From positions 1 through 14,322 of the forward strand of contig CAMLEQ010000045.1 of the NCBI GenBank assembly GCA_946479015.1: a stretch of DNA of 14,322 nt. The letters run 5' to 3'. The stretch comes from an uncultured Gemmatimonadota bacterium. GTDB lineage: Bacteria; Gemmatimonadota; Gemmatimonadetes; Gemmatimonadales; Gemmatimonadaceae. Shown here piece by piece: positions 6,797 through 14,322 of the stretch. The notes beneath the pieces are model-generated. The model saw nothing but the letters and a program-made list of their open reading frames with translations. It was not told where the DNA came from and ran no database searches. Every line of letters begins with the position of its first letter. Within the stretch, counting starts at the first letter, position 1. Made by a program: the position numbers and the translations under genes.

Positions 6797-8836
6797 ATGA
6801 GCATCGCCCCGTCGGAGCGCGAGCTCCTCCGGCAACTGCGGCACGACCTCAGGACGCCGGTCAACCACATCCTCAGCTACGCCGAGCTGCTCCGGGAGGA
6901 CGCGCGGGAGGCAGGCTCGGCGGAGCTCGTGACCGGCCTCGAGGTGATCACCCTCGCCGGCCGGCAGACGCTCGGGCTCATCAACGACCTCCTCGATCCG
7001 GAGCGGAGCGGGGCGAGCGCGCCGATCGCGCGCGAGCTGTGCGACTCGGTGGATGACCGTCTGACGAGCATCGTCGAGCGGACCACGCTGCTGCGGGCGA
7101 GCGCCGGGACGCGCGGGCAGGCGCACGCCATCCCCGATCTGCTGAAGATCGAAACCGCCGCCGCGCGACTGCACGTGCTGATCGACGAGGTCCGGACGCG
7201 CGTGCCGATCGGATTTCGCCATGGTGGACACGCTGGCGGCGCGGCGAGGCCGCGCGCGGGTGGACTGGACGCGACGTCGGCGCCCTGGATGGCGATGGGC
7301 CGCCCCGTGCCCTCCGGGACGGTGCACGGGTCGCTGCTCGTCGTGGATGATGTCGAGGAGAACCGCGAGGCGCTCGGCCGCATGCTCGAGCGCCTCGGAC
7401 ACACCGTGACACAGGCCGACGGCGGTCGCCTCGCGCTCGAGCTGCTGGAGCGAACGAACGTCGACCTGGTGTTGCTCGACATCATGATGCCCGATGTGGA
7501 CGGGTATCAGGTGCTGGAGCGCCGCCGCGGCGTTCCGCGGTTGCGCGACATCCCGTTCATCATGATCTCGGCGCTCGATGAGCTGGAGAGCGTGGTCCGC
7601 TGCATCGAGATGGGCGCCGAGGACTACCTCGCCAAGCCGTTCGAGCCGGTGCTGCTGAAGGCGAGGGTCGGCGCCTGCCTCGAGAAGAAGCGGCTGCGCG
7701 ACGCCGAGGTGGAGTACCTCCGGCAGGTGGAGCGCGTGATCGACGCGGCGACGGCCGTCGAGGCGGGACGCTACGAGCCCGGGTCGCTCGCCGCCGTGGC
7801 GAGGCGGGGAGACGAGCTCGGTCGGCTCGCGCGCGTGTTCGATGCCATGGTCGCCGGAGTCCGGGCCCGCGAGGAGCGGCTGCGGGCGCAGGTGCGTGAT
7901 CTCGGGCGGGAGATCTGCCAGGCGCTGCATAGCGATCGCGAAGGGCAACCGACGCCGGCCCCCGGCGAGGGGGACGCGGCGGCCACTCCCGCCGGCGCTC
8001 CCTCCCCCGGCGATCTCCCCACCGGAGAGCTCTTCGCGGAGCGATTCGAGATCCTGGAAGTCGTCGGCAGCGGCGGGATGGGCACCGTGTACAGGGCGCG
8101 CGACCGCGAGCTCGGCGAGGACATCGCGATCAAGGTCATCCGCCCACGCCTCCTCGCGGCCGACGACACGCTCGGGGAGCGCTTCACGACCGAGATCCGG
8201 CTCGCGCGGCGCATCTCGCACGAGAACGTCGTGCGCACGCACGATCTGGGCGAGTGGGAAGGCGTGTCGTTCGTCACGATGGAGTACGTGGAGGGGATCA
8301 CCCTGCGCCAGCTCATCGACGCGCGCGGGCGCGTCGGGGTGTCCGCCACCCTGGCCGTCGCCCGGCAGCTCGCCAGCGCGCTCGACGCCGCGCACGCGCA
8401 CGGCGTGATCCACCGCGACATCAAGCCGGCGAACCTCCTGCTGGACGGAGCGGGGGTGCTCAAGGTGATGGACTTCGGCATCGCGCGCCTCGCGGAGCGC
8501 TCGAGCGCGATCACGCAGGTGGGGATCGTGCTCGGCACCCCTGACTACATGCCGCCCGAGCAGCTCCTGGCGGAGACGGTGGATGCACGCAGCGATCTGT
8601 ACGCCACGGGCGTCGTCCTGTACGAGTGCCTGACGGGGCGTCTCCCGTTCGTGGCCAGGTCGCCCGTCACCCTGATCGCGAAGCTCCTCCACGAGCAGCC
8701 GCCTCCGCCCGCCGCGCTCAACGCCGAGGTGCCGCCCGCGCTGTCCGCGCTCGTGCTCCGGCTGCTGGCGAAGGATCCTGGCGACAGGCCCGGAAGCGCG
8801 AGGGAGCTGGGGGAGCTGCTGTCGCGGATCGCGTGA
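6797..8836 (+). CDS. HisKA-REC-HAMP-like-Ser/Thr protein kinase fusion
   Basis: Cytosolic 679-residue fusion. Residues 7-67 form a HisKA-like dimerisation hairpin with His16 in LRHDLRTPVNHIL, but no HATPase domain follows. Residues 79-133 resemble a second, degenerate copy lacking His. A receiver (179-298) has Asp184/Asp185, Asp228 (LLDIMMPDVDGY), Ser258 and Lys280. Residues 313-372 form a HAMP-like helical segment (DELGRLARVFDAM). After a Pro/Ala/Gly linker, residues 415-679 are a complete Hanks-type kinase: glycine loop GSGGMGTVY (from 424), Lys446 (AIKV), HRDIKPAN with Asp541 and Asn546, DFG Asp559, GTPDYMPPEQ, then SDLYATGVVLYE. It should phosphorylate Ser/Thr, with receiver phosphorylation as the likely switch; it cannot autophosphorylate on His16 by itself. 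ATG 6797 has GGGAG eight bases upstream; GTG 6767 does not. The C-terminus ends with the kinase fold, with no membrane or PASTA region. It follows the lone receiver by 43 bp. Confidence 0.93.
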   Translation: MSIAPSERELLRQLRHDLRTPVNHILSYAELLREDAREAGSAELVTGLEVITLAGRQTLGLINDLLDPERSGASAPIARELCDSVDDRLTSIVERTTLLRASAGTRGQAHAIPDLLKIETAAARLHVLIDEVRTRVPIGFRHGGHAGGAARPRAGGLDATSAPWMAMGRPVPSGTVHGSLLVVDDVEENREALGRMLERLGHTVTQADGGRLALELLERTNVDLVLLDIMMPDVDGYQVLERRRGVPRLRDIPFIMISALDELESVVRCIEMGAEDYLAKPFEPVLLKARVGACLEKKRLRDAEVEYLRQVERVIDAATAVEAGRYEPGSLAAVARRGDELGRLARVFDAMVAGVRAREERLRAQVRDLGREICQALHSDREGQPTPAPGEGDAAATPAGAPSPGDLPTGELFAERFEILEVVGSGGMGTVYRARDRELGEDIAIKVIRPRLLAADDTLGERFTTEIRLARRISHENVVRTHDLGEWEGVSFVTMEYVEGITLRQLIDARGRVGVSATLAVARQLASALDAAHAHGVIHRDIKPANLLLDGAGVLKVMDFGIARLAERSSAITQVGIVLGTPDYMPPEQLLAETVDARSDLYATGVVLYECLTGRLPFVARSPVTLIAKLLHEQPPPPAALNAEVPPALSALVLRLLAKDPGDRPGSARELGELLSRIA

Positions 8837-8907
8837 CGCAACCCTCCCCGCGCCGGGTGTGTCGTAGATGGCCGAGCGGAGATCATCCCCCACTCGCATC
8901 CATCGAC

Positions 8908-10119
8908 ATGAGCACCTCGCGCATCGCCGCCACCCTGACCGCACTCACCATCGTCGCCGCTCCCCGTGTGCCGGCACAGCCGGCGCGCGTCGCGGAGCGC
9001 GCCCCGGCCGCGGCGCCGGTCGTGATCCCCCTCCATCGCCACGCGGGGCACCTGCGGACGATCCGCGTGCGCGTCGGCGGCGATTCCGCCGATTACCTGT
9101 TCGACACCGGCGGCGGCACGACCGTCATCTCGCCGCGCGACTCGGCGGCGCTCGGGTGCGTGCCCGGGGGGAGAAGCTTCGGCGTGCGCCTCACCGGAGA
9201 GGTGCTCTCCGGCCGCACGTGCGCCAACGTGACACTCGGCGTCGGGCCGCTCGACGTGACGGAAGATGCGGGGGTGATGGAGCTCGGCCGGATCCTCGGT
9301 CCGCGCGCGCCGGCCGTGCGCGGGCTCATCTCGCTCGCCTCGTTCCGCGGGCGCCTGCTGACCGTCGACCTGGCGCACGACGTCCTCGTGCTCGAGACGC
9401 CGGCGAGCCTCGCGGCGCGCGTGCGCTCCATGACGCCGGTGGACGTCCGCCTCGCGACCGGAGCCGCGGGAGGAGAGCTCGACGCGTTCGTCGGCGTGCG
9501 CGCTCCTGGCGGCGCCGAGCTGTGGCTCGAGTGGGACTCGGAGAACGGCGCGTCCACCCTGCTCGCGCCGTACGCGGCGGCGATGCTCGGGGGCGACAGC
9601 ACGGCGCGACGAGCGGACCTGCGCCTGCCGCTCGCCAGCGGGGTGGATGCCACCGTCCCGGTGATGATCAAGGCGAACATGATCCACGACGGCGTGCTCA
9701 GCGCCGGGCTCATCGAGCGTGCCGTCTGGACGCTCGATCTGGAGCACGGCCGGATGTGGGTCGGGGCGGTGGCTCCCATCCTGGAACTCCCCGCGACGAC
9801 CGGCGGCGGCGTGCCGCCGACGACCGATCCCGCCGGGATCTACGAGACCACCGCGATGGTGGGGGGTCACCCGCAGCACGCGATCCTGGAGATCACGCGC
9901 GCCGGGAGCACGCTGACCGGCCGGCTGCGGGCGGTGGGCGAGGACGACGCGGTGGAGGTGCGCGACATCACCATGCGCAGCGACGAGCTGTCGTATCGTG
10001 TCATGATCCCCTCCCCCGTTCCCATCCACCTGACGTTCGCGGGGGTGGAGGGGGAAGGAACGTGGGGGGACGGCGGTGTGTCGCGCGGGGGCCGGGTGCG
10101 TGCGGTGAAGCGGATGTGA
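8908..10119 (+). CDS. Secreted retropepsin-like aspartyl protease with C-terminal beta domain
   Basis: A 403-residue exported protein. The signal peptide is MSTSRIAATLTALTIVAAPRV with cleavage probably near PAQ-PA (about residues 22-27). The mature part opens with a retropepsin-like fold: HLRTIRVRVGGDSADYLFDTGGGTTVIS, with catalytic Asp66 in DTGG. Such single-domain aspartyl proteases work as dimers. A second half (LWLEWDSENGASTLLAPY) resembles a repeat of the fold whose Asp-Thr-Gly has become DSENG, so an internal degenerate lobe is possible. From about residue 308 a separate beta-rich module (GIYETTAMVGGHPQHAILEI to the C-terminus) follows, of the kind that binds ligands or lipids; its role is unknown. 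ATG 8908 is chosen because it precedes the signal peptide directly; the frame is open upstream but without family sequence, and the ribosome site is weak. It lies 71 bp after the kinase fusion, so it may be co-transcribed. Confidence 0.82.
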   Translation: MSTSRIAATLTALTIVAAPRVPAQPARVAERAPAAAPVVIPLHRHAGHLRTIRVRVGGDSADYLFDTGGGTTVISPRDSAALGCVPGGRSFGVRLTGEVLSGRTCANVTLGVGPLDVTEDAGVMELGRILGPRAPAVRGLISLASFRGRLLTVDLAHDVLVLETPASLAARVRSMTPVDVRLATGAAGGELDAFVGVRAPGGAELWLEWDSENGASTLLAPYAAAMLGGDSTARRADLRLPLASGVDATVPVMIKANMIHDGVLSAGLIERAVWTLDLEHGRMWVGAVAPILELPATTGGGVPPTTDPAGIYETTAMVGGHPQHAILEITRAGSTLTGRLRAVGEDDAVEVRDITMRSDELSYRVMIPSPVPIHLTFAGVEGEGTWGDGGVSRGGRVRAVKRM

Positions 10120-10122
10120 CGA

Positions 10123-10138
10123 GGCGCCGCTGCGCGCC
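10123..10138. terminator. Candidate hairpin between convergent genes
   Basis: GGCGC (10123-10127), loop CGCTGC, GCGCC (10134-10138) lies in the 29-bp gap between the convergent protease and 4xPAS kinase genes. The stem is short and no T-tract is present, so only the position supports a terminator. Confidence 0.25.
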
Positions 10139-10148
10139 GGTCTCCACG

Positions 10149-12983
10149 TCACCCCGCCGCGGCTCTCGACGACCTTTCCGCGTCACTCGGTGCATCGAGC
10201 GCCCGCCGCACCACGTCCGCCAGCCGCTCGAACGTGAACGGCTTCTCGAGGAACGTCGACCCCGGCTGCGCCATCCCGCGGCGGAGGATCTCGTCGTCGG
10301 TGTAGCCGGACATGTACACGGCGCGGAGCTCCGGACGATGGACGGCGAGCCGCTCCACCAGCGCGCGGCCGCTGAGCTCCGGCATCACGACGTCGGTCAG
10401 CACGAGGTCGATGCGCTCCGCCGGCGACGGGGCCAGCGCGAGCGCGTCGCGGCCGTTCGCCGCCTCGCGGACGGTGTAGCCCTGTCGCTCGAGCTGCCGT
10501 CGGATGGCGGAGCGCACGCTCTCATCGTCCTCGACGAGCAGGATCGTCTCCGTCCCGCGCGGCGGCACCATGGCCGATGATGCCGTGGTGCCGGCATCCG
10601 GCGCCCATGCGACGCGTGGCAGGAGCACCGTGAAGCGGCTCCCCCTGCCGGGCGTGCTTTCGGCGTGCACGTAGCCGCCGCTCTGCCGCACGATGCCGTA
10701 CACGGTCGCCAGGCCGAGCCCCGTCCCCTTCCCCGTCCCCTTCGTCGTGTAGAAGGGCTCGAACACCTTCGGTAGCGCGTCCGCCTCGATGCCGACGCCG
10801 CTGTCCTCGACCACGAGTGCCGCGTACGCTCCGCCGACGATCCCCGGGCGTTCCGGCACGCTCTCCTCGTCGACGCTCACCGCCTCCGTCCGGAGCCGGA
10901 GCGTCCCGCCCTCGGGCATCGCATCGCGGGCGTTGACGGCGAGATTCACGAGCACCTGCTCGAGCTGCCCCGGATCCGCGAGCACGCTCAACTCGGCAGA
11001 GGCGAGCTCCGTTTCCACGTGGATGTCCTCGCCGATCAGGCGCCGCAGCATCCCCGTGAGGCTCGACACCGTCGCGTTCAGGTCGAGCCGCCGCGGCTTG
11101 AGCACCTGCTGCCGGCTGAAGGCGAGCAGCTGCCGCGTGAGCACCGCCGCGCGATCCGCGGCCTTGCACACCTCGGCCAGGTCGGCGCGCGCCGGCGCGT
11201 GCTCGGGGAGCTGTTCCATGGCGAAGCCGCTGAAGCTCCGGATGACGGTGAGCAGGTTGTTGAAGTCGTGCGCCACCCCGCCGGCGAGGCGGCCCACGGC
11301 CTCCATCTTCTGTGCCTGACGGAGCTGCTGCTCGAGCGCGCGCGTGGCGGTGAGGTCCTTGGCGATCCCGAACACCCCGACCACACGCCCGCCGATGATG
11401 ATCGGCAGCCCCGTCACGCCCAGCTCCACGCGGTGCCCCGACCGGTGGTGGATCGCGACCTGATTGTACGTGGCGGTGCCGCCCACCGTGGTGCGGAAGA
11501 CGGCGGTGGCGGTGTCGACGTCCTCGGGGACGACGAAGGGCACGAACGACCGGCCGAGCAGCTCGTCCGGGGGATAGCCCGTGACGAGCTCGCACGCCGG
11601 GTTCGCGCTCACGAAGCGCCCCTCGGTGTCGAGGGAGAAGACGGCGTCCGGATTGTGGTCGAAGAGCGAGCGGTAGCGCTGCTCGCTCTCCTCGAGCCGC
11701 CGCGCCGCGCGATGCGGCTCCGTCACATCGATGACCAGCCCGTCGGAGACGATGCTCCCATCCGACAGGCGCTGGTCGCGCGCGGCGATCTGGATGAACC
11801 GCTCCTCGCCCGACCGGAGCACCACGCGCCCCTCCCACCGGAAGGAGCCGAGCGCATCCGCCGCCTCGCGCGCGAGCGTCAGCATCTGCGGGCGATCCTC
11901 GGGGTGGACGAGGTCGAGCAGCGCGGCGGGATCGCGCAGCGCCGCCTCGGGAGCGACGCCGAACATCGTCCGCGCGCCCTCGCTCACGAAGGTGAACCTC
12001 GTCGTCCCGTCCGGCCGGTACGCGTACTGATAGACCATCCCCGGCACGTTGGCCGCGACGTGCGCGAAGCGCGTCTCGCTCTCCCGCAGCGCCGCCTCCG
12101 CGCGCTTGCGCTCGGAGAGATCCTCGATCACGCCGATGAGGCGCGGCTGCGCGCCGCCGTGGTCGCGAATCACGGACACGGTGGCCCGCACCCAGACCGC
12201 GCTGCCGTCCTTCCGCATGTAGCGCTTCTCCAGCGTCTCCGAGCGCAGCTCGCCCGCGAGCAGGCGCGCGAGACTCTCTCTCTGCATCGGCCGGTCGTCC
12301 GGATGGGTGATGCCGATGCTCGTGCGCTCGCGGAGCTCCGCCTCGGTGTAGCCGAGGATCTCGCAGAAGGCGGGATTCGCCTGGAGGAAGTGGCCATCGG
12401 CGTCGGTGACGCCGATCCCGACCGCCGCCCGCTCGTAGAGCGCGCGGAAGCGCGTCTCGCTCTCGCGAAGCGCGGCCTCGGCGCGCCGCCGCTCGGAGAT
12501 GTCCTGGAACTGGGCGATGAAGTACAGCGGCGCCCCGCGCTCATCGCGCACGACCGAGGCGCTCATCGACACCCACATCACCTCGCCCCCCTTCCGGATC
12601 AGGCGCTTCTCCATCTCGCAGCGGTCGATCTCACCGGCGAGCGCCCGGCGCGTGATCTCCAGGTTCGCGGGCAGATCGTCCGGGTGGGTGAGCGACGGGA
12701 ACGGGCGGCCGATCAGCTCGGCTTCCGTGTAGCCCAGCATGTCGCAGAGGGCGCGGTTGACCCGCATCCAGCTGCCGGTGTCGGGGCAGGTGAGCGCCAT
12801 CCCGATGGCCGCGTAATCGAAGGCGCCGCGGAAGCGCGCCTCGCTCTCCCGCAGCGCCTCCTCGGCGCTGCGGTGCTCGGTGCGGAGATCGGGGTACCGC
12901 GCCGTGCCGGGAATGTGATCCCCGATGAGGCGGTACAATCTGGCGAGTGCGTCAGTGACGCGTTGCTTGCGAGACGATGGCAT
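10149..12983 (-). CDS. Hybrid histidine kinase with four PAS domains and C-terminal receiver
   Basis: Cytosolic sensor kinase of 944 residues without membrane helices. Four PAS modules occupy about 48-172, 176-300, 303-430 and 433-555. The first three are followed or preceded by near-identical linkers (RAEAALRESETRF type); PAC motifs such as HPDDLP, HPDDRP and HPEDRP are visible. The HisKA H-box is GGVAHDFNNLLTVI with His572, of the NtrB-like DFNN type. The ATPase has N-box Asn684 (NLAVNARDAMPEGG), VVEDSGVGIE, FEPFYTTKGTGKGTGLGL and a SRFTVLLP end. The receiver has LLVEDDESVR, Asp864 (LTDVVMPELSG) and Lys914 (LEKPF), and belongs to the class usually found at the C-terminus of such kinases. 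All catalytic residues are intact. ATG 12983 has GGAG five bases upstream; a further ATG at 13103 adds a low-complexity stretch across the promoter and is rejected. The ligand is unknown, and no DNA-binding partner lies next to it. Confidence 0.92.
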   Translation of the reverse strand: MPSSRKQRVTDALARLYRLIGDHIPGTARYPDLRTEHRSAEEALRESEARFRGAFDYAAIGMALTCPDTGSWMRVNRALCDMLGYTEAELIGRPFPSLTHPDDLPANLEITRRALAGEIDRCEMEKRLIRKGGEVMWVSMSASVVRDERGAPLYFIAQFQDISERRRAEAALRESETRFRALYERAAVGIGVTDADGHFLQANPAFCEILGYTEAELRERTSIGITHPDDRPMQRESLARLLAGELRSETLEKRYMRKDGSAVWVRATVSVIRDHGGAQPRLIGVIEDLSERKRAEAALRESETRFAHVAANVPGMVYQYAYRPDGTTRFTFVSEGARTMFGVAPEAALRDPAALLDLVHPEDRPQMLTLAREAADALGSFRWEGRVVLRSGEERFIQIAARDQRLSDGSIVSDGLVIDVTEPHRAARRLEESEQRYRSLFDHNPDAVFSLDTEGRFVSANPACELVTGYPPDELLGRSFVPFVVPEDVDTATAVFRTTVGGTATYNQVAIHHRSGHRVELGVTGLPIIIGGRVVGVFGIAKDLTATRALEQQLRQAQKMEAVGRLAGGVAHDFNNLLTVIRSFSGFAMEQLPEHAPARADLAEVCKAADRAAVLTRQLLAFSRQQVLKPRRLDLNATVSSLTGMLRRLIGEDIHVETELASAELSVLADPGQLEQVLVNLAVNARDAMPEGGTLRLRTEAVSVDEESVPERPGIVGGAYAALVVEDSGVGIEADALPKVFEPFYTTKGTGKGTGLGLATVYGIVRQSGGYVHAESTPGRGSRFTVLLPRVAWAPDAGTTASSAMVPPRGTETILLVEDDESVRSAIRRQLERQGYTVREAANGRDALALAPSPAERIDLVLTDVVMPELSGRALVERLAVHRPELRAVYMSGYTDDEILRRGMAQPGSTFLEKPFTFERLADVVRRALDAPSDAERSSRAAAG
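12066..12848 (-). repeat. Three direct copies of the inter-PAS linker coding sequence
   Basis: The plus-strand string GAAGCGCGTCTCGCTCTC starts at 12066 and again at 12447, with a one-base variant at 12831 (GAAGCGCGCCTCGCTCTC). Spacing is 381 and 384 bases, 127 and 128 codons, the length of one PAS module plus linker. The similarity continues into the following Ala/Glu/Arg-rich helix. This records tandem duplication of PAS modules inside the kinase gene. Confidence 0.7.
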
Positions 12984-13007
12984 CTCGGCTCCAGCAAGCC
13001 ACCTGGA

Positions 13008-13013
13008 AGTATA
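13008..13013 (-). promoter_or_regulatory. Possible -10 element of the 4xPAS kinase gene
   Basis: TATACT on the minus strand, 24 bases before ATG 12983, inside an AT-rich patch (about 13008-13023) that stands out from the GC-rich background. No good -35 hexamer is found 16-18 bp upstream. The spacing would give a short leader that just includes the GGAG ribosome site. The gap 12984-13119 otherwise shows nothing I can identify. Confidence 0.35.
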
Positions 13014-13119
13014 TGTATCTCTTGATGGCCACTCCGCCCACCACGCGCAAGAGCCACTCCCCGGCCGCATCGTGACCGCGGCCGAGGAGAATGGCGCTAC
13101 CATCCAGCGTGGTCAGCCG

Positions 13120-14322
13120 TCACGAGATCGGCGCAACCTGGTACTGCTCGAGCTTGCCGTCGGGGGTCTCGTACGTCCACACGCGCAGCGCGCGGTCCGC
13201 GAAGACGGCGCGGTAGGACCGCATGGTCATGCCGCCGCGCGAGCGCGTGGCGGTGAGGACGAAGCTGCGCAGGTCGCCGAGCGGCGCGAGCGATGCGGCG
13301 AAGTCCTTCAGCGCCTCGGGAGTGAAGTAGTCGCTGGCGTCCGGCGTGAGCTGCGAGCGGTCGATGGTGCCGGCGCGCAGCGCCTCGAGGATCGCGCGGG
13401 CCTTCGCCGTGCGGTCGGCGCCGACGGCGTCTTCCGTGGTGAAGAGCACGTGCCCGATCGCGCTGGCGATCGCGCTCGCCGCCGGGGCGGCATCCTGGTT
13501 CGTCAGCACGACGACGGCGACGCTGTCATCGGGGAAGACCATGTTCTCCGACACGAAGCCCGAGACCTCCCCCGAGTGCTCGACGAGGAAGTGGCCGCCG
13601 GCCATCGACACGTCGACGCCGAGGCCGTAGCCCGTGCCGGCGCCGTTCGCGAGGCGCACCTCGCGCTCCATCTCGTGCCACGAGCTCGGGCGCAGCAGCC
13701 CGTGGTGGATCATCGTGCTGTCCCAGCGCGCGAGGTCCGTCGCCGTCATCGCCAGCTCCCCCGCCGCCCACATCCACCCCGATCCCGCGTCGGGCGCCGG
13801 GTGCAGCGGCCCGAGGGCGTAGCGGATGTAGCCCGTCGCGTCGGCCGCGCGCGGGTTGGCGTCGAAGTCCTTCGCGCTCGTCAGGCGGAGCGGCTCGAGG
13901 ATCCGCGTCTGCACGAACTTCCAGAACGGCATCCCGCTCGCCTTCTCGATCACCATGCCGGCGAACGTGTAGTTCGTGTTGCTGTACTGCCAGCGCGTGC
14001 CCGGGTCGAAGTCGAGCGGCTGCTTCGCCCACCGGTCGAGGATCGCCTGCGGCGTCGTCGGCTTCGTCATCGACGGCGGCACGTAGTCCTGCGGCCAGAA
14101 GTCCTGGTAGCCGCTCGTGTGCGACAGCAGCTCGCGGATCGTCACCTCGTCGCCGCGCGTGAGCCCGGGGAACCACTTCGACACCGGATCGTCGAGCGAG
14201 AGCTTCCCCTCCTGCTGGAGGAGGAGCACGGCGGCGGCGGTGATCTGCTTGCTGATCGACCCGATGCCGTAGCGCATGGCCGGCGTCGCCGCCGTGCGCG
14301 GGTCGAGCCGCGCCGCGCCGTA
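13120..14322 (-). CDS. Serine hydrolase, beta-lactamase class C/D-peptidase family (5' end outside window)
   Basis: About 400 residues are visible and the frame is still open at the right edge (YGAARLDPRT, then RYGIGSISKQ), so the N-terminus, probably with a signal peptide, is missing. The nucleophile motif SISK has its Ser codon at 14257-14259 and Lys at 14248-14250. The second motif is Tyr-Ser-Asn (WQYSNTNYTFAG). The third, replacing Lys-Thr-Gly, is HSG in LVEHSGEVSGF. Other family marks are LLSHTSGYQDFW and GYGLGVDV. A C-terminal extension of about 90 residues after the hydrolase fold (from RSQLTPDASDYFTPEAL) is probably a small alpha/beta accessory domain. The family includes AmpC-like enzymes, D-Ala-D-Ala peptidases and esterases; these motifs alone do not predict resistance. 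The ATG at 14275-14277 is internal, not the start. It lies upstream of the 4xPAS kinase on the same strand with a 136-bp gap, so it need not share a transcript. Confidence 0.88.
   Translation of the reverse strand, partial: YGAARLDPRTAATPAMRYGIGSISKQITAAAVLLLQQEGKLSLDDPVSKWFPGLTRGDEVTIRELLSHTSGYQDFWPQDYVPPSMTKPTTPQAILDRWAKQPLDFDPGTRWQYSNTNYTFAGMVIEKASGMPFWKFVQTRILEPLRLTSAKDFDANPRAADATGYIRYALGPLHPAPDAGSGWMWAAGELAMTATDLARWDSTMIHHGLLRPSSWHEMEREVRLANGAGTGYGLGVDVSMAGGHFLVEHSGEVSGFVSENMVFPDDSVAVVVLTNQDAAPAASAIASAIGHVLFTTEDAVGADRTAKARAILEALRAGTIDRSQLTPDASDYFTPEALKDFAASLAPLGDLRSFVLTATRSRGGMTMRSYRAVFADRALRVWTYETPDGKLEQYQVAPIS

Noticed and set aside
10397..13057. Long open frames on the strand opposite the 4xPAS kinase, including one of 668 codons
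   Set aside because: They are Arg/Ala/Gly-rich mirror frames caused by high GC; no domain is recognisable and the minus-strand kinase shows continuous conserved motifs.
13120..14322. Annotation of the serine hydrolase as an antibiotic-resistance beta-lactamase
   Set aside because: The SISK, YSN and HSG motifs define the broad fold family; most such environmental proteins are peptidases or esterases, and the third motif is not Lys-Thr-Gly.

Overview
The window is about 14.3 kb of very GC-rich bacterial DNA (third codon positions almost all G or C). It is packed with signalling proteins and secreted or membrane proteins. No ribosomal RNA, tRNA or taxonomic marker is present. The GC content, the PAS-rich histidine kinases, the Hanks-type kinase fusion and the secreted retropepsin-like and serine hydrolase genes suggest a Gemmatimonadota-like soil bacterium. 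That placement is an inference; Myxococcota or Acidobacteriota are not excluded.

Left flank (1-3751): the 5' end of an unrecognised gene with nine consecutive Asn codons runs off the left edge on the minus strand. It diverges from an APH(6)-type (streptomycin 6-kinase-like) phosphotransferase whose best start is an unusual CTG. Convergent to that is a six-helix membrane protein of unknown function. Next is the N-terminal third of an MFS drug-efflux pump (4 of 14 helices), which looks like a 3'-truncated remnant. It still has an elaborate double operator upstream, but no regulator gene is visible. A plus-strand DUF6544-type protein follows.

Signalling core (3985-10119, all plus strand, gaps of 39-71 bp): a PAS-PAS-HisKA-HATPase-REC-REC hybrid histidine kinase, a CheY-like single-domain receiver in the same frame beyond an amber stop, a fusion protein and a secreted retropepsin-like aspartyl protease. 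The fusion has an H-box dimerisation domain without an ATPase domain, a second degenerate copy of that domain, a receiver, a HAMP-like helical segment and a C-terminal Ser/Thr kinase. The simplest model is a phosphorelay in which the hybrid kinase, directly or through the receiver, sets the state of the fusion protein's receiver and so controls Ser/Thr phosphorylation. The fusion protein is the most interesting object in the window.

Right flank (10149-14322, minus strand): a 4xPAS hybrid histidine kinase with a C-terminal receiver, convergent to the protease gene, and the C-terminal part of a class C beta-lactamase-like serine hydrolase that runs off the right edge. Gene-free stretches are all shorter than about 270 bp. 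They hold the operators, hairpins and promoter-like elements listed; otherwise I see nothing in them. No tRNA, rRNA, CRISPR array or insertion sequence was recognised.
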